Positions 53,962-63,580 of a stretch of 64,000 nt of DNA are shown here, piece after piece. The DNA lies in NCBI GenBank assembly GCA_009842325.1, contig VYFQ01000024.1:201419-265418 (forward strand), given 5' to 3'. The notes under the pieces were generated by a model. That model was not told where the DNA came from and did no database searches. It saw nothing but the letters and a program-made list of their open reading frames with translations. How positions within the stretch are numbered: the stretch's first letter is position 1; each line of letters opens with the position of its first letter. Source of the DNA: Acidimicrobiaceae bacterium (GTDB lineage: Bacteria; Actinomycetota; Acidimicrobiia; Acidimicrobiales; Aldehydirespiratoraceae). Both the position numbers and the translations under genes were made by a program.

Positions 53962-54960
53962 TCAGCGCTGTCGATTCGTCGAGTCGCGCTCGATGACGAG
54001 TAACTCCGGCACGGCGTACTCGACCGGCTTGCTCGGGTCAAGTACCGCTGACTGGACACCGGCAGCGAGCGACTCGCCGAGCTGCTCCACCACCCAGGTG
54101 ACTGAGGACAGGGTAGGGGTGGACACCGATGATGCAGGGATGTCGTCGACGCCGATCACCAGCATTGCTGTCGGAACATCAACGCCGAGGTCGACCAGCG
54201 CCGTGAGGATCGGCAGCGCAAGGTCATCACTGTGGCCGCAAATGGCGTCGCAACCGCCGAGGGCCCACCGGCTTGCCGACGCCCGCACCGATTCCGATGT
54301 CAAGTTCACAGCCTCATAGCGGAGTTCGACCCCCGCATTGGTCGCGATGGCGTCTAGGGCAGGACCCAGCAGAGCGCGCTTCGAACTGTCGTAAAACGAA
54401 GACGGCGCGGCATACACGATGTTGGTCGCGCCGTGATCGATGACGTGAGACAGTTGGAGCATGCGGGCCTCGACGCTGATGAGGTCCATCGCGCTGAGAT
54501 GGCTTGGCACGTCCATGTCTGCCGTTACCCTCGCGATCCCGGCCCGCATCATCCGGACCACGGCCTCGTGCTCAGCCGGCAGGATGAGATCGATGAACGC
54601 GGCGGGGTCGAGCCGCAGCCATGCGTCGGTCGCCTCCTTCGGACTTGGATGCATCGTCGCGTCGGCAACGAGCGTGAATCCCTGCCGGTTCAATGCGGCG
54701 GAGCACGCGTTGATCGCGTGAGCGAACACGTGTGACAGGGCGGCATCGCCGAGCGGCAGCAGCACGATGTCGCTACGACCGAGCCGAAGCGCCCGCGCGT
54801 TCCGGTTCGGCGTATAGCCGAGGCGTTCAGCCGCCTCGAGCACCCGTCGACGCGTTTCCTCCGAGATGGTCTGTCCGGGCGTGTTGTTGAGCAGATAACT
54901 CACGGTTGCCCGCGACACTCCGACCTCTCTAGCGACATCGGCGCTGGTGACGCGCTTCAT
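53962..54960 (-). CDS. LacI-family transcription regulator (peptide importer cluster)
   Basis: 332 residues from the ATG at 54960. The helix-turn-helix is TSADVAREVGVSRATVSYLL, with hinge ARALRLGRSDIVLLPLG and a ligand-sensing domain. It lies between the esterase gene (divergent) and the importer genes (same strand, downstream). Three near-identical 16-bp sites with central CG flank it, so it probably controls itself, the esterase and the importer. The inducer is unknown; a TTG start at 54978 is possible but less likely. Confidence 0.92.
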   Translation of the reverse strand: MKRVTSADVAREVGVSRATVSYLLNNTPGQTISEETRRRVLEAAERLGYTPNRNARALRLGRSDIVLLPLGDAALSHVFAHAINACSAALNRQGFTLVADATMHPSPKEATDAWLRLDPAAFIDLILPAEHEAVVRMMRAGIARVTADMDVPSHLSAMDLISVEARMLQLSHVIDHGATNIVYAAPSSFYDSSKRALLGPALDAIATNAGVELRYEAVNLTSESVRASASRWALGGCDAICGHSDDLALPILTALVDLGVDVPTAMLVIGVDDIPASSVSTPTLSSVTWVVEQLGESLAAGVQSAVLDPSKPVEYAVPELLVIERDSTNRQR

Positions 54961-55064
54961 CGTCTCGCCCGACCCCAAACGCAGACCCGCGTACCAACCA
55001 CTCGGGCGACGACACGACGGCAGGTGCTCCTGGTTCTCATCAGCATTGGTGCCACTTTACAGGG

Positions 55065-55080
55065 ACTTACTCGTATAAGT
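55065..55080. promoter_or_regulatory. LacI-type operator copy C (divergent lacI-esterase gap)
   Basis: ACTTACTCGTATAAGT shares the ACTnAnnCGTnTAAGT pattern with copies A and B. It lies in the 255-base divergent gap, 105 bases before the lacI start and 136 bases before the esterase start, and contains a TATAAG hexamer that could be a -10 box. The rest of the gap shows no gene. Confidence 0.65.
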
Positions 55081-55215
55081 ACAGTCGCGATCACGCCGAG
55101 CACCGGAGCAGAGCATGCAGTGCAACGAAGTCCCAAACATCTCACAGCACTACACGAGTACTCGGGACCCCTTCGGCACCGTTGCGGCGCGATCGCCCGC
55201 ACACATAGGAGTGAC

Positions 55216-56163
55216 ATGCCCATGACGCGGCTCGACTGGAGACTCCGGTTGCTGAGCCGAATACCGATGTTCAACCCCGACCACACGACGATGACCGCTG
55301 CTGACCGAGCGCGGGCGCGGCGCCAGCGCCCTCCCCGTCTGCTGTTGGGCTGGCCCGATTCGAATGTGTCCACCCGCTACATGAAGGTGCCATCGACGAA
55401 TGGTCGGTTACGAATGAGAATTGATGAGCCCGCGGTGCCTCGCGTCGGTCTGCGTCCCCTGGTCGTCTATGTCCACGGGGGCGGGTGGATGTTCGGCGAC
55501 CTGGACACGCCGGAGTGGCTTACTACGAGACTCGCCACCGGGATCGGTGCCGTTGTGGTGTCGATCGGCTACTCCCTCGCGCCAGAGCATCCTTTCCCAG
55601 CGGCTGTCGAGGACTGCTGGGCCGCCCTCGAATGGATCGCCGAGCATTCCTCCACCCTCAGAGCCGACACACAGCGGGTCGCGATAGCGGGTGACAGCGC
55701 TGGTGGCAACCTCGCAGCGGTCCTCTGCATTACGGCACGCGACCGCGGCGGACCTCCCATCTGCCACCAGACGCTCATCTGCCCCGCACTCGATCTGACT
55801 TGGAGCAGTCCCTCGATCGACACTGAGGCCAACCACCGCATCATCCCGAGGCAACAGCTCGACGCGGTACGAGCCGCGTACATCGGTGCCGCCGATCCTA
55901 CGGACTGGCGAATTTCACCTCTGCATGCGGATGACCTCCGCGGAATGCCAGCGGCACACATACTCGTCGCCGAGCACGACACGCTGCGCGACGACGGGAT
56001 CCGATACGCCAAGCGACTCCGGGCCGACAGCGTTCCGGTACGGCTGAGCACCTACATCGGAATGGCGCACGGTTTCCTCGGTCTATCGCTGACGCCGACG
56101 ATCCGCCGCCAGGCCCTGGCCGACGTGATCGGCGAACTCACAGCCGCGTTTTCCGCGCGATGA
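55216..56163 (+). CDS. Alpha/beta hydrolase, hormone-sensitive-lipase type esterase
   Basis: 315 residues. The oxyanion motif is YVHGGGWMFGD, the nucleophile is in AGDSAGGNLA, the acid in VAEHDTLRDDG, and the histidine in MAHGFLGL, a complete HSL-family catalytic set. It hydrolyses small esters in the cytoplasm. I use the ATG at 55216 after TAGGAG; an ATG 6 bases later is equally possible and the open frame upstream is not conserved. It is divergent from lacI and may act on the compound taken up by the importer. Confidence 0.92.
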   Translation: MPMTRLDWRLRLLSRIPMFNPDHTTMTAADRARARRQRPPRLLLGWPDSNVSTRYMKVPSTNGRLRMRIDEPAVPRVGLRPLVVYVHGGGWMFGDLDTPEWLTTRLATGIGAVVVSIGYSLAPEHPFPAAVEDCWAALEWIAEHSSTLRADTQRVAIAGDSAGGNLAAVLCITARDRGGPPICHQTLICPALDLTWSSPSIDTEANHRIIPRQQLDAVRAAYIGAADPTDWRISPLHADDLRGMPAAHILVAEHDTLRDDGIRYAKRLRADSVPVRLSTYIGMAHGFLGLSLTPTIRRQALADVIGELTAAFSAR

Positions 56164-56277
56164 CGACCAGGTAGGCAATGCGGCAGGGGCCCAGGCTCGA
56201 GTTCGAACACGCCGGTGACGGGTTGGCCGACCCAACTCATCCATTGATGCTGTAATGGCGCGGGGAGGTATAGCCAA

Positions 56278-57915
56278 GTGACAATGTCAGCCGCCGAGGG
56301 GCCGACTTCGGTGCCGCTCCTGGAGGAGACGATCCCGCAGAATCTGGCCCGGACGGTCGCCGAGCACGCCGACCGCGATGCGCTGGTATCGGTGGAGCAG
56401 GGTTTGCGCTACACGTATGCCGAGTTCGCCGACGAGGTCGACCGCGTGGCCCGGGGGCTCATGGGGATCGGTGCGGCCAAGGGCGATCGCGTCGGGATCT
56501 GGAGCCCGAACTACGCCGAGTGGGTGCTGGTGCAGTACGCCACGGCCCGCATCGGCGCGATCCTTGTGACCATCAACCCGGCCTACCGGTCGTCTGAACT
56601 CGAGTACGTGCTGAACCAGTCACAGATCTCGGTGCTGGTGGCGGTGGAGTCGTTCCTGACCAGCGACTACCGCTCGATGATCACCGAGGTGTGGGACCGG
56701 GTGCCGGCCGAGCGGGTCATCTACCTGCACACCTCGGATTGGGAGAGGCTGCTGGAGGCGGCCGAGTCGGTGTCCTCGGACCGGCTCGAGGAGCGCAGCG
56801 CGCAACTCGAGCCCGACGACGCCATCAACATCCAGTACACCAGCGGCACTACCGGCTTCCCCAAGGGTGCCACGCTGAGCCATCGCAACATCCTGAACAA
56901 CGGGCTGTTCATCGGCGAGGCCTGCAAGTACACGGCCGCCGACCGGGTGTGCATCCCGGTGCCGTTCTATCACTGCTTCGGGATGGTGCTGGGCAACCTG
57001 GCCTGCACCACCCACGGCTCCGCCATCGTGATCCCCGCCGCCGGATTCAACGCCGGTGCAACCCTCCAGGCCGTCGCCGCCGAGCGCTGCACGAGCCTGT
57101 ACGGGGTGCCGACGATGTTCATCGCCGAGCTCGGCGAGCCCGATCTGGCCGACTATGACCTGTCATCGCTGCGAACCGGGATCATGGCCGGATCACCGTG
57201 CCCCATCGAGGTCATGCGCCAGGTGGTGGACCAGATGAACATGAGCGAGGTCACCATCGCCTACGGCATGACCGAGACCTCGCCGGTGTCCACCCAGACA
57301 TCGGCCGACGACCCCCTCGAGAAGCGGGTGACCACAGTGGGGCGGGTCCATCCCCACGTCGAGATCCGCATCGTCGACCCCGCCACCGGTGAGGTTGTTC
57401 CTCGCGGCACCAGCGGCGAGTTCCAGACCCGGGGCTACTCGGTGATGCTGGGCTACTGGAACGACCCCGAGCGCACCGCGGAGGCCATCGACACCGACGG
57501 ATGGATGCACACCGGCGATCTCGCGGTCATGGACGACGACGGCTACGTGAACATCGTCGGAAGAATCAAGGACATGATCATCCGCGGCGGCGAGAACGTG
57601 TACCCCCGCGAGGTTGAGGAATTCCTCTACACCCACCCCGACATCGTCGACGTGCAGGTAATCGGCGTGCCCGACACCCGCTACGGCGAGGAGATCATGG
57701 CCTGGGTCCAGCTGCGCGACGGCGCCGACACCTCCACCGACGACATCAAGGACTTCTGCCGCGGCACCATCGCCCACTACAAGGTGCCCCGCTACATCAA
57801 GCTCACCGACACCTTCCCCATGACCATCACCGGCAAGATCCAGAAGTTCAAGATGCGCGAGCAATCCATCGAAGAGCTCCGCCTCGACGAAGCCGCCCAA
57901 GTCCAGAGCGCCTAG
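56278..57915 (+). CDS. Fatty-acyl-CoA synthetase (AMP-binding family)
   Basis: 545 residues of the ANL superfamily. The ATP motif is [18 protein letters not shown], followed by [40 protein letters not shown] (hinge and core A5-A8 region) and the C-terminal lysine in [11 protein letters not shown]. It activates medium- or long-chain fatty acids to acyl-CoA for beta-oxidation or lipid synthesis. The GTG at 56278 follows a GGGGAGG ribosome-binding site; an ATG 6 bases later is possible. Confidence 0.94.
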   Translation: MTMSAAEGPTSVPLLEETIPQNLARTVAEHADRDALVSVEQGLRYTYAEFADEVDRVARGLMGIGAAKGDRVGIWSPNYAEWVLVQYATARIGAILVTINPAYRSSELEYVLNQSQISVLVAVESFLTSDYRSMITEVWDRVPAERVIYLHTSDWERLLEAAESVSSDRLEERSAQLEPDDAINIQYTSGTTGFPKGATLSHRNILNNGLFIGEACKYTAADRVCIPVPFYHCFGMVLGNLACTTHGSAIVIPAAGFNAGATLQAVAAERCTSLYGVPTMFIAELGEPDLADYDLSSLRTGIMAGSPCPIEVMRQVVDQMNMSEVTIAYGMTETSPVSTQTSADDPLEKRVTTVGRVHPHVEIRIVDPATGEVVPRGTSGEFQTRGYSVMLGYWNDPERTAEAIDTDGWMHTGDLAVMDDDGYVNIVGRIKDMIIRGGENVYPREVEEFLYTHPDIVDVQVIGVPDTRYGEEIMAWVQLRDGADTSTDDIKDFCRGTIAHYKVPRYIKLTDTFPMTITGKIQKFKMREQSIEELRLDEAAQVQSA

Positions 57916-57931
57916 CGCCGGGCGGCGCTAG
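57912..57931. terminator. Bidirectional terminator hairpin over both stop codons
   Basis: CTAGCGCC (57912-57919) and GGCGCTAG (57924-57931) form a perfect 8-bp stem with loop GGGC. Both the acyl-CoA synthetase stop and the convergent histidine-kinase stop lie inside it. There is no T-run, so termination in both directions is inferred from position. Confidence 0.5.
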
Positions 57932-59526
57932 CCGACCGGTGATGGGACCGATCGGCGGGGGACGGTCACCTCGATCACGGTGCCGCGGGGTGGGTCCGCC
58001 GAGACGGCCTTGATGGTGATCGAGCCGCCGAGGTCGTGAACCACGAAGGTGCGCACGATGGTGAGGCCGAGTCCGGCGTCGCGGTCCAGTGAGAAGCCCT
58101 CGGGCACGCCGGGTCCGTCATCGGCGATACGCATGGTCAACGTGCTGGCGGTGCGGGCCAGGCGCACCTCGACAAGTTCCCCCGGGCCCGCGGGAGGCGC
58201 GGCGTGCTGGAAGGCATTCTGCACCAACTCCACCAGCACCACCGCCAGCGGCATCGCCGTCTCGCCGTCGATCTCGCCCACAGCCCCCTCCACCTGAATC
58301 TTGAGAGGCCGTTCCACCGGGGCGAGACCGTCCTCCACCAGGCGCACAAGCGGGCCCACGATCTCATCGAAGTCGAGCTCGGAGGTGGTGTCGAGAGCCA
58401 GATGCTCATGCACCATGGCGATCGACGAGACCCGCCGGACCGAGGACTCGACGGCTGCCTTCGCCTCCGCGCTGCCGAGGCGGCGAGCCTGGAGCTGCAG
58501 CAGCGAACTCACCGTCTGCAGGTTGTTCTTGACCCGATGGTGGATCTCGCGGATCGTCGCATCCTTCGACAGGAGCAGGCGGTCGTGGTGGCGCAACTCG
58601 GACACATCTCTGAGCATCGCCACCGCCCCGGTGATCCGGTCCCCGGCCACCATGGGGTAGGCCCGCAGCACGACCACGATCATCGATCCGGCGGTGAACT
58701 CGGCCACCGTGGAACGCCGGCGCCAGAACGAGCGGCGTATCACCGTGTCGTCCAGTCCGAGGTCGCTGAGACGGCTGCCCGGCACCGAGCGCGTCACTCC
58801 CAAGCGGTGAAGGGCGCTGCGGGCGTTGGGGGAGGCGTAGCTGATCCGGCCCTCCCGGTCCAGCACCAGCACCCCGTCGCCGACACGGGGCTCGCGGAAC
58901 TCGCCGACCCGCTCCATGCGCTCGTAGGGGAAGGCGCCCTCGGCGATCATCCGTGCGAAACGGCTGTACAGACCGCGGTAGACGGTCTCCAGCGGATTCT
59001 CGTGGCGGATGGGGGCCGGCGCCGCCTCGCGCGAGAGCACCGCCACCGGCGCGTCGTCGCAACGGACGGGCACATAGTCCACGACACGGCGGCGCTCGCG
59101 CCGCGGCAGGCTGTCGACCTCCTCCACGACCGTGTCATCGCCCACGACAGGCAGTGAACCGGCCTCCGCCACCTCTGCCTCGCCCGCCTCGCCGGTATCC
59201 ACCGCGGCCTGCAGCCAGGCCAGGGCCGGCCCTTGAACGATGGTGCCCACCGGGTCGACCACATGAACGGTGGGCCCGGTGTTGGCCCGGGCGTGGGCCA
59301 ACACCACGAAGTCACCGTCGGCGCTGACGGCCTCGCTGGCCGCCAGATCTGAGGCGCCCGCCATCGCCGCCGGATCGAATCCGGCGACGCAGGGGGCGTA
59401 CAGCAGCAGATCCCCGAAGGAGAGGTCGGCCAGCGGCGCCCACGAGCCCACCAGCCGGTGCAGATGATCGATGGAGCGCTCGTCGAGCGCGGTGCCGGCC
59501 CGGGCCAACTCCGCGAGACCGACCAC
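57928..59526 (-). CDS. pdtaS: Sensor histidine kinase, PdtaS-like
   Basis: 532 residues. A GAF-like N-terminal sensor region (about 1-150) is followed by a PAS domain (about 205-310, GDGVLVLDREGRISYASPNA). Next is the HisKA_2 phospho-acceptor EIHHRVKNNLQTVSSLLQLQ, then an HATPase domain with ELVQNAFQHA and IADDGPGVPEG. This matches mycobacterial PdtaS, a cytosolic kinase that phosphorylates an ANTAR RNA-binding regulator. No partner regulator gene is nearby. Start GTG at 59526. Function is by family. Confidence 0.87.
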   Translation of the reverse strand: MVGLAELARAGTALDERSIDHLHRLVGSWAPLADLSFGDLLLYAPCVAGFDPAAMAGASDLAASEAVSADGDFVVLAHARANTGPTVHVVDPVGTIVQGPALAWLQAAVDTGEAGEAEVAEAGSLPVVGDDTVVEEVDSLPRRERRRVVDYVPVRCDDAPVAVLSREAAPAPIRHENPLETVYRGLYSRFARMIAEGAFPYERMERVGEFREPRVGDGVLVLDREGRISYASPNARSALHRLGVTRSVPGSRLSDLGLDDTVIRRSFWRRRSTVAEFTAGSMIVVVLRAYPMVAGDRITGAVAMLRDVSELRHHDRLLLSKDATIREIHHRVKNNLQTVSSLLQLQARRLGSAEAKAAVESSVRRVSSIAMVHEHLALDTTSELDFDEIVGPLVRLVEDGLAPVERPLKIQVEGAVGEIDGETAMPLAVVLVELVQNAFQHAAPPAGPGELVEVRLARTASTLTMRIADDGPGVPEGFSLDRDAGLGLTIVRTFVVHDLGGSITIKAVSADPPRGTVIEVTVPRRSVPSPVG

Positions 59527-59550
59527 CGCTGCGGTTCTCCGCTCGGCCTC

Positions 59551-59778
59551 TCAGCCGAAGCCGATGGGGTGGGAGCCGGGCGGTCCCATCTCCACATGGG
59601 TGACGCGCGATGCGGTCACCGCAATCTCCCGGCCCTTGTCATCGGTCAGCCACAGCACCGGGACCTTGCCGTTCAGGGCAGCCTCGACGGACGCCTTGAT
59701 GTTCTCGCGGTCGGCGTCGTCGGGGAGGTTGACGGTGATGGGTTGGGGGTTGTCGGCGATGCCGATGCGAAGCTCCAC
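59551..59778 (-). CDS. DUF3107-family protein
   Basis: A 75-residue actinobacterial protein (VELRIGIADNPQPITVNLPDD, then EIAVTASRVTHVEMG) of the DUF3107 family. Function is unknown; such proteins commonly lie near stress or DNA-repair genes. The GTG at 59778 follows AAGGAGA, which overlaps the mrp stop region, so it is likely coupled to mrp. The longer open frame upstream has no conserved content. Confidence 0.85.
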   Translation of the reverse strand: MELRIGIADNPQPITVNLPDDADRENIKASVEAALNGKVPVLWLTDDKGREIAVTASRVTHVEMGPPGSHPIGFG

Positions 59779-59789
59779 TCTGTTCTCCT

Positions 59790-60929
59790 TCAGACGATCT
59801 TCAACTCGGGATGGGTTCGTTTGGTGGGGCCGTGGGCTTCGATCCACGACGCCATCGCGACGAATACCGACGACGCTTCAGAACCGGGATCCACCGCCAT
59901 TATGGGACGACCGTGATCGCTGCCCTCTCGCAGCGGGATGGTCATGGGTACCTGGCCGATGAGCTCCACGTCGAGTATGCGGGCCAGTTCCGCTCCGCCG
60001 CCTGAGCCGAAGAGCTGGTAGCGCTTGCCGTCGTCGCCGGTGAACCACGACATGTTCTCGATCACGCCTCGCACGGCGATGTTCACCTTGGAGAACATGA
60101 ACGCCGAGCGCTGGGCCACCTTCTGGGCCGCGGGGTTGGGCGTGGTCACCACGTAGGCCTCGGCCCGGGGCAGGAACTGCGCCAGCGACAGCGAGATGTC
60201 GCCGGTGCCGGGCGGGAGGTCGACCAGCAGGAAGTCGGGATCGTCCCAGAACACGTCGGTGAGGAACTGCTCGAGAGCCTTGTGCAGCATGGGGCCCCGC
60301 CAGATCACCGGCTGGTCCTCCTGGGCGAAGAAGCCCATCGAGATGCAGCGCACGCCGTGCACCTCCGGCGGAACGATCATGTCGTCGATCACCACCGGGG
60401 CCCGGTCCACTCCCAGCATCCTCGGTATCGAGAAGCCCCACACATCGGCGTCCACGACCGCCGTCGAGCGGCCCCGTGCCGCCAGGGCGATGGCCAGGTT
60501 GGCGGTGACCGACGACTTGCCCACGCCGCCCTTGCCCGAGGCGATCAGGAGCGTGCGGGTGGCGTTGCCGGGCTCTGCGAACGGGATGGCCCGGCCCTCG
60601 GCGTGGCCGTGGGCGGGCGCGGATCCGGCGGTGGCGGCCGGGTTGCCGTGCAGCTTCGTGCGCAACTCGGCCCGCTCGGCGTCGCTCATCACGGTGAAGT
60701 CCAGGGTGACCGCGGCCACGCCGTCGAGCTCGAGCAGCGCGTCGGTCACCCGGCGCTGGATCTCGCTGCGCAGCGGGCAGCCAGCCACCGTGAGCGCGAT
60801 GCGCACATCGGCATGGCCCCCGTCGATGGTGGAACCCCTGTACATGCCGAGATCGACGATGCTGCGGTGCAGCTCAGGGTCCTCCACCGGTCGGAGGGCC
60901 TCGATCACCTCCGCTTCCGTGACGGCCAC
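59790..60929 (-). CDS. mrp: Mrp/NBP35-family iron-sulfur carrier ATPase
   Basis: 379 residues. An N-terminal MIP18 domain (VIEALRPVEDPELHRSIVDLGMY) precedes the P-loop GKGGVGKSSVTANLA, then VWGFSIPRML and DLPPGTGD. The C-terminal CxxC cluster ligand of some Mrp proteins is replaced by ENMSWFTGDDGKRYQLFG, as in other actinobacterial members. Mrp proteins help transfer Fe-S clusters. Start GTG at 60929. It leads the DUF3107 gene. Confidence 0.93.
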   Translation of the reverse strand: MAVTEAEVIEALRPVEDPELHRSIVDLGMYRGSTIDGGHADVRIALTVAGCPLRSEIQRRVTDALLELDGVAAVTLDFTVMSDAERAELRTKLHGNPAATAGSAPAHGHAEGRAIPFAEPGNATRTLLIASGKGGVGKSSVTANLAIALAARGRSTAVVDADVWGFSIPRMLGVDRAPVVIDDMIVPPEVHGVRCISMGFFAQEDQPVIWRGPMLHKALEQFLTDVFWDDPDFLLVDLPPGTGDISLSLAQFLPRAEAYVVTTPNPAAQKVAQRSAFMFSKVNIAVRGVIENMSWFTGDDGKRYQLFGSGGGAELARILDVELIGQVPMTIPLREGSDHGRPIMAVDPGSEASSVFVAMASWIEAHGPTKRTHPELKIV

Positions 60930-61027
60930 GGGCTTAGGCTAACGGCGTGTCCATAACGGCCCTCAGTGCGACACCGGGCAGCGACGGGGCGGCGCGCCCT
61001 GCCGCAGATCTGTAGGGGAGCGGGTCG

Positions 61028-61504
61028 ATGCTGCACCTCGTGCGCCATGCCGACGCGGGAAGCCGGATGGCCTGGGTTGGCAACGACTTCGAGCGGCCGT
61101 TGGACGATCACGGACGGATGCAGGCCGAGGCGATCGGCGCGGCCCTGGCCTCGCGCCCGGTGCGTCGCATCCTGTCGAGCCCGTACGTGCGCTGCGTGGA
61201 CACCGTCGTGCCGGTGGGACGCATCCTGGACCTGCCCGTCGAGACCTGCGACGAGCTCGCCGAGGGCTCCTACGTCAACAACGTCTTCGAGCTGCTGGGC
61301 TCGCTGGCCAGCGCCGAGGGCGACGCGGTCCTGTGCAGCCACGGCGATGTGATCCCTGGGCTGCTCTGGGTGCTGAACCAGTACGTACTCGACATCCCAG
61401 AGCTAGGACGGTGCAAGAAGGGGTCGATCTGGGAGTTGGAGGTGAGCGACGGTCGTATCGTCGGCGCCACCTACCGGCACCCCCGAACCTTCGGCGCAGC
61501 CTGA
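61028..61504 (+). CDS. SixA-like histidine phosphatase
   Basis: 158 residues of the histidine-phosphatase superfamily. The catalytic RHA is in LHLVRHADAG (residues 2-11), with SSPYVRCVDT and the second histidine in LCSHGDVIPGL. The short length and RHA motif resemble SixA-type phosphohistidine phosphatases, but the substrate is unknown. The ATG at 61028 follows GGGGAG. It converges with the HD-domain gene after 20 bases. Confidence 0.87.
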   Translation: MLHLVRHADAGSRMAWVGNDFERPLDDHGRMQAEAIGAALASRPVRRILSSPYVRCVDTVVPVGRILDLPVETCDELAEGSYVNNVFELLGSLASAEGDAVLCSHGDVIPGLLWVLNQYVLDIPELGRCKKGSIWELEVSDGRIVGATYRHPRTFGAA

Positions 61505-61524
61505 CGCGAGCCTGAATCAGCCCG

Positions 61525-62106
61525 TCAGGCCGTGTGCTGCGGCTGGCGTGAGAACACCTCATCCAGCAGCGGTACGAAGTCCTCCATGGGCAGGTCGTTG
61601 TAGTGGGGGTCGAAGCAGTTCTGGTCGTATGAGGAGCAGAAGTCGACGCAACGGTCGTAGTGCGGCGACTCTGCGTAGCGCTCTCTGGCGTCGCGGTCGC
61701 CACCGAGGTGATGGAAGTAGTAGTAGCCCTGGAACAGCCCGTGGTGGCGCACCACCCACTCGGTCTCCTCGCTGACATAGGGGGCGAGGATGGCGGCCGC
61801 CACTGCGCTGTGGTTGTCGGGTGCCAGCACGTCGCCGATGTCGTGCAGCAGCGCGGCCGCCACGAACTCCGAGGACTCGCCGTTGCGCAGCGCCCGGGTG
61901 GCCGACTGGCGGCAGTGTCGGGCCCGGTCGATCTGGTAACCGAGGGTTGGCCCCTCGAGCAGCCGCATGACCGACAGCAGATGGGGGACGAGCGTCTCGC
62001 GGGCGTGGCCCTCGAAGATGCTGGAGAGCTGTTCGTAGTCCTCACGGGTGCCGTCGGCCATGGCCGTCCAGCCCACGGTGAAGGTGTCGGCGAGTGTGTC
62101 AGCCAT
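61525..62106 (-). CDS. HD-domain protein resembling PhnZ/MIOX diiron oxygenases
   Basis: 193 residues from the ATG at 62106, which follows AGGAGGGG. The metal residues expected for this subgroup are visible: H in QIDRARHCRQSA, HD in ALLHDIGD, H in DNHSAV, H in VRHHGLFQG, and a late D in VDFCSSYD. This pattern matches HD-domain mixed-valence diiron oxygenases such as PhnZ and myo-inositol oxygenase rather than phosphohydrolases. The substrate is unknown; no phosphonate genes are nearby. Confidence 0.75.
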   Translation of the reverse strand: MADTLADTFTVGWTAMADGTREDYEQLSSIFEGHARETLVPHLLSVMRLLEGPTLGYQIDRARHCRQSATRALRNGESSEFVAAALLHDIGDVLAPDNHSAVAAAILAPYVSEETEWVVRHHGLFQGYYYFHHLGGDRDARERYAESPHYDRCVDFCSSYDQNCFDPHYNDLPMEDFVPLLDEVFSRQPQHTA

Positions 62107-62159
62107 GCAGTTCACCCCTCCTGCCCGCGGACGGTACCGCGGCGCCACGCCGCAATCTA

Positions 62160-63527
62160 CTAGCCGATGATCTCGGCTTCGGGATAGAACGCGGCCGCCG
62201 CGAACCAGAACGTGTCGAGATGCTCGACGGGCTCCAGCACGGTGCCGCCCGAGCCCGACGGCCGGCCCAGGATGTCGTAGGTCACCCCGGTGGTGGCGTT
62301 CACGAAGCCGCCGTCGGCGCCCACGGACAGGTCCAACGGCTGCCCGTCGACCGAGCGAACGAACACACCGGTGGCGCCGACGTCGCGGCCCTCGGCGATG
62401 ACCGGGCTGTCGAGAGCGCTCGCCGTACCCGGCTCGTAGAGGGCAACTAGGTCGCGGCCGGCGAAGCTGAACTGCACGACCCGGCGCTCGGCCAGCGCGT
62501 CGTAGGGAATGACCGCCCCCTCTCCGCCGTGCCGCAGCGCCAACACCCTGGTCATCGGTTCGAGCCGATCATCGATGGAACCGCTGAACAGGAAAGGTCG
62601 GCTGCTGGAGTCGTAGAACTCGTAGGGGTTCTGCCCGTAGGACCTGGCGTAGCCGGTGTCGACGCTCAGCACGTGGCCCTGCGGGTGGGTCGCCAGGAAG
62701 CTCTCGTACGACACCGTCTGCACCGGGATGAAGTCGAGCTCGGTGCCGGTGAGATGGCCGACCACGGCCTGGCCGGTGTAGTGCGACCACAGGCTCTCGG
62801 TCTGGCGGTCGTACATCACCAGCGCGGAGTTGAACAGCTCGCCCGACGTGCCGAAGTCGAGGATGCGATCCCCTACCCGCCGATCGTAGGCGACCGCGGA
62901 GTTGCACAGCGGGCAGTACGACACGGTCACCGGCACCCCTCCGACGGTGCCGTTCACGAGCTCGTGCCAGGTCATGATCCGCAGCGGGTAGGCCCGGGCG
63001 TCGCCGTTGATCTCCAGCGCGAGCACCGGCTCCACCCCCGCCAGCCAGTCCACCTCGCCTGCCGGCTCGAAGGCGGGGTCCTCGAGCGGTGGGATCCCAT
63101 CGGGCGGCGGTCCCCCGGAGAAGATCTGCCCGAGGTCGATGAGCGGCTCGGGATGGTCGGGGTGGTTGCGGTCGCGCAGCCCGCTGGGCACATCCTCACG
63201 GGGCGTGGAGGCGATCGGCTCGAAGTCGATGACCACCGGCGACGGGTCGGCCCCCGTGCTGGACGTCGCGGTAGCCGTCTCCGGAGCCGGCTCGGGCTGT
63301 TCGTCCTCGTTGTCTGCCGGCGCGGGTGCCGCGTCCCGGTCGGACTCGGCGGATTCGGTCTGCTCAGTGCCGGCTTCCTCGGCGGAGGGCGGGGGCTGAG
63401 CACCCGTGACGGGCTCGCCGCCGTTCCCGGAAGGGGATTCAGAGCAGCCGAGGACCGCAATGACGAAGGCCGCGGTCGCCAAACCGGTCAGGGCTCTCGC
63501 TGAAACCAACCGCACCTTGCAGGTCAT
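62160..63527 (-). CDS. DUF3179-family lipoprotein
   Basis: 455 residues with a lipoprotein signal (ATAAFVIAVLGCSES), an Ala/Glu/Pro-rich linker, and a DUF3179 domain (DARAYPLRIMTWHELVNGTVGGVPVTVSYCPLCNSAVAYDR, FGTSGELFNSALVMYDRQTESLW). Family members are extracytoplasmic, of unknown function, and carry a conserved CPLC pair, here present. The start is uncertain among codons near 63527. It lies divergent from the last, truncated gene. Confidence 0.87.
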   Translation of the reverse strand: MTCKVRLVSARALTGLATAAFVIAVLGCSESPSGNGGEPVTGAQPPPSAEEAGTEQTESAESDRDAAPAPADNEDEQPEPAPETATATSSTGADPSPVVIDFEPIASTPREDVPSGLRDRNHPDHPEPLIDLGQIFSGGPPPDGIPPLEDPAFEPAGEVDWLAGVEPVLALEINGDARAYPLRIMTWHELVNGTVGGVPVTVSYCPLCNSAVAYDRRVGDRILDFGTSGELFNSALVMYDRQTESLWSHYTGQAVVGHLTGTELDFIPVQTVSYESFLATHPQGHVLSVDTGYARSYGQNPYEFYDSSSRPFLFSGSIDDRLEPMTRVLALRHGGEGAVIPYDALAERRVVQFSFAGRDLVALYEPGTASALDSPVIAEGRDVGATGVFVRSVDGQPLDLSVGADGGFVNATTGVTYDILGRPSGSGGTVLEPVEHLDTFWFAAAAFYPEAEIIG

Positions 63528-63580
63528 ATCGGAGCAAACCTAACGTCCCACACACCCTGCTCTTACCAAGAGGGCGAACC

